Below are positions 1-5,828 of a stretch of 9,807 nt of DNA, piece after piece. The DNA comes from Bacteroidota bacterium (lineage in GTDB: Bacteria > Bacteroidota > Ignavibacteria > Ignavibacteriales > Ignavibacteriaceae). The first letter of the stretch is position 1. Each line of letters begins with the position of its first letter. Under the pieces are notes generated by a model. It worked only from the letters and a program-made list of their open reading frames with translations, was not told the DNA's origin and did no database searches. Where the stretch lies: assembly GCA_030706105.1 (NCBI GenBank), contig JAUZPC010000079.1:1-9807 (forward strand). The letters run 5' to 3'. The translations under genes and the position numbers were made by a program.

Positions 1-32
1 ACAGCCATTGTTAATTCGTCTAATTTATTCAT
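1..32 (-). CDS. 5' end of an unidentified gene, cut by the window edge
   Basis: The reverse strand has an ATG at 32-30 preceded, after six bases, by a perfect GGAGGT ribosome binding site. The reading frame stays open to the window edge and gives MNKLDELTMA. It lies 30 bp downstream of the Fe-S oxidoreductase gene on the same strand, so it is probably the next gene of that operon. Ten residues are too few to identify a family. An electron-transfer or fatty-acid oxidation partner would fit the neighbour, but that is a guess from context only. Confidence 0.6.
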   Translation of the reverse strand, partial: MNKLDELTMA

Positions 33-38
33 TTAGTT

Positions 39-44
39 ACCTCC
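39..44 (-). promoter_or_regulatory. Shine-Dalgarno site of the truncated gene at the left edge
   Basis: GGAGGT on the reverse strand, six bases before the ATG at 32-30. It is the strongest ribosome binding site in the window. It supports the truncated gene being real, although only ten codons are visible. Confidence 0.7.
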
Positions 45-62
45 AAATGTATTTAGTTATTA

Positions 63-2051
63 TTATTTAGTTTGTTCCAATAAAATTTCGGTTATATCTT
101 TTACGGCAACGGAATCGGATTTTTCAAAATGTTTTACTCCGTCCGTTAGCATAGTCATGCAGAAAGGGCAAGCAGAGCTTATAACTTCGGCTCCTGTATT
201 AAGGAGCTCCTCAGTTCTTAGCTCATTTATCCTTTTACCTTCTGCGTCTTCAAGAAACATCCTTCCGCCTCCGGCGCCACAGCAAAACCCGTTGCTTTTT
301 TTCCTTACGGGTTCAATAACATTTTTAGCTGTCTTACTTAAAATATTTCTTGGTGCATTATATTCATTATTATAACGCCCAATATAACAAGAATCATGAT
401 AAGTTGTAATAGAAGTATTCTTGTCATTTATAATCAGCTTACCGGCAGATAATAAACTCTCTAACAATTGAGTATGGTGCAATACTTCAAAATTACCGCC
501 AAACTGTTTGTATTCATTTTTTAATGAGTTGAAACAATGGGGACAGGCAGTCACAATTTTTTTAACTCCATATCCATTCAATGTTTCTATATTTTCTTTA
601 ATAAGCATTTGAGCAAGATACTCATTACCTAACCTTCTTGCAGTATCTCCATTACACTTTTCTTCATTGCCAAGGATCCTAAAATCAACACCTGCTTTCT
701 GCATCAGCTTAGAAAAAGCTACGGAAACCTTTTTATATCTATTATCAAAGGAGCCTGCACAACCGACCCAAAACAACAAATCACAATGTGAGTCCTCGGC
801 CATTGTTTTGATATTAAGTCCCTCAGCCCAATTAACTCTGTCTGCATGATTAAAAGCCCACGGAGTAAAATTAGTTTCCAAATTCTTAAAAACATTATTT
901 AACTCGCCGGGGAATACAGACTCAGTTAATACCAAATATCTGCGCATATCAACAATAGAGTCAATATGCTCAATCATTACAGGACACTCCTGCACACAAG
1001 CCATGCATGTTGTACACTGCCATAGCTCTTTATCACTGATATAATTATGCAGTAAGCTGTTATCTATCGCCAATGCATTATCATTTTTGTTCAGGATTAC
1101 AGGAGCAACTTCAGCCAGTCTATGCCTTATATCTACAATGATTTTTCTTGGTGAAAGAGCTTTACCTGCATTAGCGGCCGGGCATGCATCTGTGCATCTG
1201 CCGCACTCAGTACAGGTATAACCATCAAGCAACTGCTTCCAGGACAACTGTCCAACGTCATTGGCTCCGAATACTTCACTGCTTTCATCTTCCAGATCAA
1301 GCTTCTTTATAGTGTTCCGTTCAGGCTCTAAATTTGCCAGATAAGTATTTGGGATAGAGGTTATCACATGAAAATGTTTTGAATATGGCAGATAATTCAT
1401 AAAGCCAAAAACAGTAATAATATGTACCCACCAAAAGACCTCATAAAATATCTCTGCATTTCCGCTAACGGAATTAAAGAATAACCGGCTAAGCAGCAAA
1501 CTAACCGGCCTGACTTCAAATGAAGACAGCTTATAGCCAGCTTTAGCAAGATGCGATATATTTTGCCCAAACATACAAAGAACAACTACCAGAATTAAGA
1601 GTAATATCAATAAAGCATCTTTCCTGCCTTCTTTGTCTACTTTTAATCTGGGAACACGTTGTACAAATCTTCTGAACAGTGCAAATAAAACAGAAAAAAC
1701 AACTAATACCCCAAGTACATCTTCTATAACTGTAATAACGGAATATAAATAGCCAAGAAAGTTTAAGCTGAACTCTTTATAAAAGCCCTGTAAGACAGCC
1801 TCAATAACAGCAAAAAGGAAAAGGATAAATCCCCAGAAAATAAAGAAGTGCAATATTCCTGCGGGTTTATCCTTTAAAAGTTTAGATTGCCCAAAAGCAA
1901 TTACAATAACATTCTTTAATCTTTTGGCAGTATTTCCTGTCCTGTCATCTTTTTTAGTACCAATTTTAAGAAATTTTATGCTACGCGTAATGCTATAGAT
2001 AAAAAAGCTTATGGATCCACAAAATAAAAAGATGAAGACAAGAATGCTCAT
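63..2051 (-). CDS. Membrane-bound heterodisulfide-reductase-like Fe-S oxidoreductase (possible ETF:menaquinone oxidoreductase)
   Basis: A 662-aa protein in three parts. Residues 1-230 hold about six hydrophobic helices resembling the nitrate reductase gamma / cytochrome b fold. His68, His167, His210 and His226 or His228 are candidate heme b ligands. Residues 280-290 (C280, C283, C286, C290) and 346-356 (C346, C349, C352, C356) are two classic 4Fe-4S motifs, each ending in CP. The C-terminal half carries two CCG (HdrD/GlpC-type) cysteine-rich domains: C431, C466, C503/C506, and C555, C590-C591, C628/C631. The first has a single Cys at the CC position (KCNGD), a variation I recall as common in this family. 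This architecture is that of proteins called EMO, proposed to take electrons from ETF and reduce menaquinone at the cytoplasmic membrane. No etfAB is visible here, so the electron donor is inferred. The gene starts 14 bp after the bioY stop with no clear Shine-Dalgarno, so translation may be coupled. Family architecture is certain; physiological role is moderate. Confidence 0.88.
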   Translation of the reverse strand: MSILVFIFLFCGSISFFIYSITRSIKFLKIGTKKDDRTGNTAKRLKNVIVIAFGQSKLLKDKPAGILHFFIFWGFILFLFAVIEAVLQGFYKEFSLNFLGYLYSVITVIEDVLGVLVVFSVLFALFRRFVQRVPRLKVDKEGRKDALLILLLILVVVLCMFGQNISHLAKAGYKLSSFEVRPVSLLLSRLFFNSVSGNAEIFYEVFWWVHIITVFGFMNYLPYSKHFHVITSIPNTYLANLEPERNTIKKLDLEDESSEVFGANDVGQLSWKQLLDGYTCTECGRCTDACPAANAGKALSPRKIIVDIRHRLAEVAPVILNKNDNALAIDNSLLHNYISDKELWQCTTCMACVQECPVMIEHIDSIVDMRRYLVLTESVFPGELNNVFKNLETNFTPWAFNHADRVNWAEGLNIKTMAEDSHCDLLFWVGCAGSFDNRYKKVSVAFSKLMQKAGVDFRILGNEEKCNGDTARRLGNEYLAQMLIKENIETLNGYGVKKIVTACPHCFNSLKNEYKQFGGNFEVLHHTQLLESLLSAGKLIINDKNTSITTYHDSCYIGRYNNEYNAPRNILSKTAKNVIEPVRKKSNGFCCGAGGGRMFLEDAEGKRINELRTEELLNTGAEVISSACPFCMTMLTDGVKHFEKSDSVAVKDITEILLEQTK

Positions 2052-2065
2052 CAGATTATTTAATT

Positions 2066-2632
2066 TTACTTTTTAATTTTATAAAGAATAGAAGCAGCAA
2101 CAAACACTTTTGCAACTGTCCATAATGAGAACATAGCTGCACCTAACTCAATTGCTAATTTAGCATCTCTAACATAAAAAGTATATAAAAACGAAGTTCC
2201 GGCTAAAATAACCAAAGCTTCACCTAAAAACATTGCAATTACGGTAGTAAGATAATTGCTTTTACGTTCAACAATATATCCTGTTAAGAAAGCAGCAGCC
2301 GGGAAAGCTAATAAATAACCGCCTGTTGGTCCTGCAAAATTTAATATCCCGAAAGTTGTACCAGGAACGTTGGCTAAAACAGGAAGCCCTGCAGCAGCCA
2401 TTGCCAAATATAAAAGCATACTGTAGGCACCATTTTTTGATCCTAAAAACGCACCGGCTAATACTACAAACATTGTTTGTAAAGTAAATGGAACCGGTTT
2501 AACCGGTACAGCAATCTGTGCTGCAACAGCAGTTAAAATACTAAATGATACAATGCCGAATAGTTTTGATGATACTATTTTTCCAATTGTTAAGCTTAAA
2601 CTGTTTTTTTCAGCAAATTCTTTGATAATCAT
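2066..2632 (-). CDS. bioY: BioY, substrate-binding membrane component of biotin ECF transporter
   Basis: A 188-aa integral membrane protein with about six hydrophobic helices. It has the BioY hallmarks: an A-x-QI-x-VP stretch followed by PVPFTLQT (residues 46-53), an AG-x-FLG segment, and GPTGGYL (101-107). BioY is the S-component that captures biotin. It works with EcfA/EcfT ATPase and coupling subunits, or sometimes alone, and no such partner genes are in the window. The start is taken as the ATG at 2632. A GAGGA sequence lies five bases upstream, and this ATG begins one base after the hydrolase stop codon. A longer frame opening at a TTG (2644) would add four residues but has no such support. 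The gene is evidently translated in coupling with the upstream hydrolase. Confidence 0.92.
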   Translation of the reverse strand: MIIKEFAEKNSLSLTIGKIVSSKLFGIVSFSILTAVAAQIAVPVKPVPFTLQTMFVVLAGAFLGSKNGAYSMLLYLAMAAAGLPVLANVPGTTFGILNFAGPTGGYLLAFPAAAFLTGYIVERKSNYLTTVIAMFLGEALVILAGTSFLYTFYVRDAKLAIELGAAMFSLWTVAKVFVAASILYKIKK

Positions 2633-2633
2633 A

Positions 2634-3473
2634 TTATTCCTCAATAAGGTTTTTTCTTAAAAATAATTCTGTCGTTTCTAATAATTGTTCCAGTTTTGGA
2701 TTGCTGCCTTCAAACGGATGGACTGCTCCAAAAGTATGCCCGGCAGCGGGTATTTTTAACATTTTTGTTAATTTTTTATGAGACCATTTGTACAATTGAT
2801 TGGCTTCAGAAACCGGAACAGCCAAGTCTTGATCTCCATGAGCAATAAGAAGCGGTTTCTTAAAATACTTTAGCGCTTTTTCTAAACTTAATTTTTTATC
2901 CTTATGTTTTTCTATATCTTCCAACAACGTAACATTTAATTTCATTACTTGCTTTGTCCGCGTATTAAGGACCTCAAAAACACCTTCCTTTTTCCATTTT
3001 TCTTTTTGCCTTTCAGAGTATCTGTCAAGATTAGAAACAGAAGCCCATAAGGCAATGGCATCAACGGCTTTAGTTTTACGAGAAGCAATAAGAGAAATTG
3101 CACCACCGCGGCTGTGGCCGATTAGTCCTATTTTATTTACAGCATCATTATCAAAAAAACCGAACTGATAACCTTCTATAATCTCAGAAAGCTCATCAAT
3201 TTCCATAGAAAAAGTATTTTCGGCAAATTTATCTAATTGTGTAAATTCTGTTAAACTGTCACCAACTCCATTATGTGAAAAGTTAAAAGTAATTACAAAA
3301 TAACCGATACTGGCTAAATATTCTCCGGTATAAGGCACAAAGCCCCAATCCTTAAACCCTTTGAACCCGTGTACATAAATAATGCAAGGGGCAGTATTCC
3401 GATTTTCGTACCCGTAAGTAGTAATATTCAGCTTTTGGTTCTTTACAGTATATAGAATAAAATCTTTGTTCAT
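2634..3473 (-). CDS. Alpha/beta hydrolase (serine hydrolase of unknown substrate)
   Basis: A 279-aa cytoplasmic protein with no signal peptide and the complete alpha/beta-hydrolase signature. HGFKGFKDW (35-43) forms the oxyanion-hole region. The nucleophile elbow is GHSRGG (119-124, Ser121). The catalytic Asp is probably D216 in HGDQDLAVP, and the catalytic His is H246 in AAGHTF. A charged helical insert at about 150-200 forms the lid. The fold resembles dienelactone-hydrolase / acyl-esterase / small peptidase-like proteins, and the substrate cannot be read from the sequence. It is the first gene of the minus-strand operon and is coupled to bioY. A role in freeing biotin or pimeloyl esters is conceivable but unproven, and it does not obviously resemble classical BioH. 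Confidence 0.88.
   Translation of the reverse strand: MNKDFILYTVKNQKLNITTYGYENRNTAPCIIYVHGFKGFKDWGFVPYTGEYLASIGYFVITFNFSHNGVGDSLTEFTQLDKFAENTFSMEIDELSEIIEGYQFGFFDNDAVNKIGLIGHSRGGAISLIASRKTKAVDAIALWASVSNLDRYSERQKEKWKKEGVFEVLNTRTKQVMKLNVTLLEDIEKHKDKKLSLEKALKYFKKPLLIAHGDQDLAVPVSEANQLYKWSHKKLTKMLKIPAAGHTFGAVHPFEGSNPKLEQLLETTELFLRKNLIEE
2638..2642 (-). promoter_or_regulatory. Shine-Dalgarno of bioY inside the hydrolase 3' end
   Basis: GAGGA on the reverse strand, formed by the last two sense codons of the hydrolase (GAG GAA), five bases before the ATG at 2632. It decides the bioY start and implies coupled translation of hydrolase and bioY. Confidence 0.7.
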
Positions 3474-3481
3474 AGACTATA

Positions 3482-3510
3482 AATATGGCTATTATAGCTC
3501 GAAAAGTCAA
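3482..3510 (-). promoter_or_regulatory. Candidate promoter for the hydrolase-bioY-Fe-S operon
   Basis: Reverse strand: TTGACT (3510-3505), 17 bases, then CATATT (3487-3482). A perfect TATAAT also lies inside the spacer at 3496-3491, with a weak TTCAAA 18 bases upstream of it (3520-3515). Either reading places the transcription start only about 2-10 bases before the ATG at 3473. No Shine-Dalgarno is present there, so the mRNA may be leaderless or nearly so. Called by eye. Confidence 0.45.
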
Positions 3511-3627
3511 GATTTTTGAAACTTTATTTACTAAAAAAATGCATTACCAGTAAATGTTTTGGGCTTTTTTCAGATTTTACATAGTTTTATTTTCTATCAG
3601 AGGGAAAGAAGTTATGTGTCAATTGCT

Positions 3628-3653
3628 TTGATAATATCCATTTCTTTTATAAA
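3628..3653 (+). promoter_or_regulatory. Weak candidate promoter for the hisA-like operon
   Basis: TATAAA at 3648-3653 lies eight bases before the ATG at 3661. TTGATA at 3628-3633 matches a -35 well but is only 14 bases away, and TTGCTT at 3623-3628 is 19 bases away. Neither spacing is ideal. The element would again give an almost leaderless transcript. The rest of the 187-bp divergent gap (3474-3660) shows no terminator or RNA structure that I can support. Confidence 0.22.
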
Positions 3654-3660
3654 TTTAGAT

Positions 3661-4416
3661 ATGAGATACTTACTAGTTATACCGTCAATAGATATAAAGA
3701 ACGGCAAAACCATCAGGGTTGTGCAGGGAATTCCGGAACTTGATTTTCAGGAATATGGAGATGACCCTATTGCCATGGCAAAAATATGGCGGACAGAAAA
3801 CGCCAAGCTGCTGCATATTGTTGATTTTGATGCAGCAATTGATAACTCACATAAAAACCTGCCTATTATTGAACAAATTTGCTCATCGGTAATTATTCCG
3901 GTACAGTATGCCGGAGGAGTAAGGACCTTTGACGATGCAGTAAAATGTTTTGATATTGGCGTCTGCAGGCTTACTTTAGGCACTATGTCAATTCTTAACT
4001 ATACGGATTTTATCAAAGTTTTTGAGAAATACGGTCCTTCAAAAATTGTTGTATCTTTAGATATTATCGGTGAAGAAATTTTTGTAAAAGGACGGAAAGT
4101 AAGAACCGGTATAAATTACAAAGATTTTGTTAAAAAAATTGCAGATGTAGGGGTTCAAAGATTTATCGTTACGGATGTTGAGCGTAATGGAGTGTTCGGA
4201 GGTCCGAATTTAGATTTATGCAAAGATATTGCAGCAATATCCAACGCCAAAGTTACAGTATCTGGCGGTGTAAGAAATAAAGACGAGCTTATGGATATTC
4301 AGAAACTAATGCCTCTTGGCATCGACTCTGTTATTGTTGGTCGTGCTCTTTATGAAAATAGATTTCCGTGCCAGAAGTTATGGCGCGTGGCTGAATCGGG
4401 TATTTTTAACGGTTAA
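3661..4416 (+). CDS. Divergent HisA/HisF-family TIM-barrel protein (HisA paralogue?)
   Basis: A 251-aa half-barrel-repeat protein of the HisA/HisF family. HisA is ProFAR isomerase of histidine synthesis. Conserved points: IPSIDIKNGK with catalytic Asp11, second catalytic Asp134 in VSLD, Thr171 of TD, GGPN (180-183), and phosphate-binding SGG (201-203) and VGRALYE (226-232). Departures from HisA: the usual GGG of the first phosphate loop is AGG (84-86), the loop-5 GW is GR (144-145), and RDG is RNG (175-177). The stretch GRKVRTGI is closer to the GKKNTGI of HisF. No other his gene is nearby; instead a cyclic-nucleotide-binding gene follows after 3 bp. The ATG at 3661 begins exactly where homology begins. 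An in-frame TTG at 3559 would add 34 residues unlike the family. Family assignment is sure, but isomerase activity is doubtful. Confidence 0.75.
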   Translation: MRYLLVIPSIDIKNGKTIRVVQGIPELDFQEYGDDPIAMAKIWRTENAKLLHIVDFDAAIDNSHKNLPIIEQICSSVIIPVQYAGGVRTFDDAVKCFDIGVCRLTLGTMSILNYTDFIKVFEKYGPSKIVVSLDIIGEEIFVKGRKVRTGINYKDFVKKIADVGVQRFIVTDVERNGVFGGPNLDLCKDIAAISNAKVTVSGGVRNKDELMDIQKLMPLGIDSVIVGRALYENRFPCQKLWRVAESGIFNG

Positions 4417-4419
4417 TTT

Positions 4420-5022
4420 ATGGAAGAAAATTCAAACAAAGAACTTCTGAATGAAGAAATGACCCATAGTAGTTTTTGGGCTAATATCTTTAAAAGACCT
4501 AATAAGCAATCTGAGCTTATCAGTATCTTCTCTTCTCTTATCCCTTTTAAAGTTCTGAGCAAAAAAGAATTTTCTTTGCTCCTTTCATTTGTACATAACA
4601 GAAATTACGTACCCGGAGAGTATATATTTTATCAGAATGATCCCGGAATCGGTTTCTATGTTATCCTTGAAGGCAATGTAATAATTCAAAGGAAAGTAAA
4701 CGAAAGTATTACAAATACTATTTCCAGACTCAGCAAAGGTGATTTCTTTGGTGAGTTAGCACTTTCAGATAATCACAAGAGAACCGGCTCTGCATTAGCC
4801 ACAGATAATTGCCGTATTGCTGTGATCTTTAAGCAGGATTTAGATGATTTTATTTCTAAATTTCCTAAAAAAGGTGTTAAAATCTTAGAAGGTTTTAACC
4901 ATATCATCGCCATAAGACTTAGAAAACTCAATGACGAAGTCTTAGCTCTTCAAGATAAACTAAACAACTACAAGGAGAGTAATTATGAATCCGGAGATAA
5001 AGAAAATATTAGTGCCCATTGA
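4420..5022 (+). CDS. Single-domain cyclic-nucleotide-binding (CRP-like sensor) protein without DNA-binding domain
   Basis: A 200-aa protein. Residues about 35-150 form one cNMP-binding beta-roll: PGEYIFYQND (65-74), a GFYVILEGNV strand pair (78-87), then the phosphate-binding cassette FFGELALSDNHKRTGSA (109-125). Glu112 and Arg121 are the residues that bind ribose and phosphate in cAMP receptors. The end of the cassette, RTGSA, departs from the usual RTATV, so ligand specificity is uncertain. The C-terminus (about 160-186) is a helical, heptad-like segment (LRKLNDEVLALQDKL) and not a helix-turn-helix. It therefore is probably a signalling or dimerising protein rather than a transcription factor. 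It follows the hisA-like gene by 3 bp and overlaps the usp gene. No clear Shine-Dalgarno precedes the ATG at 4420, and an alternative ATG exists at 4459. Confidence 0.85.
   Translation: MEENSNKELLNEEMTHSSFWANIFKRPNKQSELISIFSSLIPFKVLSKKEFSLLLSFVHNRNYVPGEYIFYQNDPGIGFYVILEGNVIIQRKVNESITNTISRLSKGDFFGELALSDNHKRTGSALATDNCRIAVIFKQDLDDFISKFPKKGVKILEGFNHIIAIRLRKLNDEVLALQDKLNNYKESNYESGDKENISAH
4972..4977 (+). promoter_or_regulatory. Shine-Dalgarno of the usp gene
   Basis: AAGGAG seven bases before the ATG at 4985, lying inside the end of the cyclic-nucleotide-binding gene. It fixes the usp start and shows that the 38-bp gene overlap is genuine. Confidence 0.75.
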
Positions 5023-5461
5023 TTTTTCGGACTATTCCAAAAATGCATTCAGATATTCTATAGAATTTTGCAAATGTTTTGAGTCCGAAATTATTCTTAT
5101 TTATGTTATCGAGCCGGTTGTTTATCCGCCTGATTTCAGTATGGGACAAATTGCTTTCCCAACCGTAGATATGCAAATGGACAAAAGGGCGTTGGAAGAA
5201 CTTGAAAAACTTGCGAAATCAGAAATACCTGCCGGACAAAAAATAAGAACAATTGTTAAAACCGGAAAACCTTTTATTGAAATTATTGATACTGCTGTTG
5301 AAGAAGATGTAGATCTTATTATTATTTCTTCACATGGTCATTCTGGTGTTCAGCACATCATTTTCGGATCGACTGCCGAGAAGGTCGTGCGAAAGGCTTC
5401 ATGCCCTGTTTTAACAGTAAGAGATCCGGTTAAAGGTTTTTCATACAAAGATGCCAAGTAG
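4985..5461 (+). CDS. Universal stress protein, UspA family
   Basis: A 158-aa single-domain Usp. It starts KKILVPIDFSDYS (6-18), the typical first strand and nucleotide loop, and ends with a nucleotide-binding motif (115-129) and the strand CPVLTV (140-145). In ATP-binding Usps the motif is G-2x-G-9x-G-S/T. Here the first Gly is Ser115 and the other positions (G118, G128, S129) are kept, so ATP/AMP binding is likely but not certain. It is the last gene of the hisA-like / cNMP-binding / usp operon and overlaps its upstream neighbour by 38 bp in another frame, with its own strong ribosome binding site. The pairing of a cyclic-nucleotide sensor and a Usp suggests stress or energy-state signalling. 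That link is inference. Confidence 0.9.
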   Translation: MNPEIKKILVPIDFSDYSKNAFRYSIEFCKCFESEIILIYVIEPVVYPPDFSMGQIAFPTVDMQMDKRALEELEKLAKSEIPAGQKIRTIVKTGKPFIEIIDTAVEEDVDLIIISSHGHSGVQHIIFGSTAEKVVRKASCPVLTVRDPVKGFSYKDAK

Positions 5462-5490
5462 GACTCTGCTTTTATTGAATACAATCAAAT

Positions 5491-5508
5491 GCAGGATATT
5501 TTTCCTGC
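5491..5508. terminator. Weak hairpin in the convergent gap, possible terminator
   Basis: GCAGGA (5491-5496) pairs with TCCTGC (5503-5508) around a 6-base T-rich loop. It lies 29 bases after the usp stop and 48 bases before the end of the opposite-strand small membrane protein gene. Neither side carries a clean run of U, so termination is plausible by position only. The rest of the gap shows nothing else. Confidence 0.35.
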
Positions 5509-5556
5509 CGGTTTGAATTTATTTCATTCCAGGGGATTGTTTAAATAATAATAATT

Positions 5557-5784
5557 CTATTCTTTATCTTTCACATCCTCTTTTTTATCATCACACTGAG
5601 AAGGTGCCTTTAACATTTGTACCGTCCTGAAAGCTGCAAATGCAATTATTACTATACCAATTATTAACGTAGATACGTTTATACGCCCCGATACTGCATA
5701 CTGCTTTATAAATGAAATTATTACAAGGATAATTGCGGCTGCAAATACAGCCACGGATATGTATTTTCTGGTGTTGGTATTCAT
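5557..5784 (-). CDS. Small two-helix membrane protein, function unknown
   Basis: A 75-aa protein not recognised as a named family. A short basic N-terminus (MNTNTRKY) is followed by a hydrophobic helix at about 9-26, a short polar loop with Lys and Arg (27-36), a second helix at about 37-55, and a charged C-terminal tail (CDDKKEDVKDKE, 64-75). The charges suggest both termini face the cytoplasm. The gene begins 44 bp after the priA stop on the same strand and lacks a clear Shine-Dalgarno, so it may be read from the same transcript. Codon use looks like that of its neighbours. It could be a genuine small membrane protein; nothing in it points to a reaction. Confidence 0.6.
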   Translation of the reverse strand: MNTNTRKYISVAVFAAAIILVIISFIKQYAVSGRINVSTLIIGIVIIAFAAFRTVQMLKAPSQCDDKKEDVKDKE

Positions 5785-5828
5785 ATATTTGTTTTTTATT
5801 TATAAAATTAATTTTAATAAGGTTGACT

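Noticed and set aside
431..506. Broken first CCG domain in the Fe-S oxidoreductase (residue numbers, KCNGD instead of CC)
   Set aside because: A single Cys here is, as far as I recall, usual in this family (ESCTGD-like), so it is not evidence of decay.
157..849. Plus-strand open frames opposite the Fe-S oxidoreductase
   Set aside because: They lie wholly inside a strongly conserved gene on the other strand, show no protein family features and have no ribosome sites.
3559..3660. In-frame TTG-initiated extension of the HisA-like protein (34 residues)
   Set aside because: The residues do not resemble any HisA N-terminus, the family homology begins exactly at the ATG at 3661, and there is no ribosome site before the TTG.
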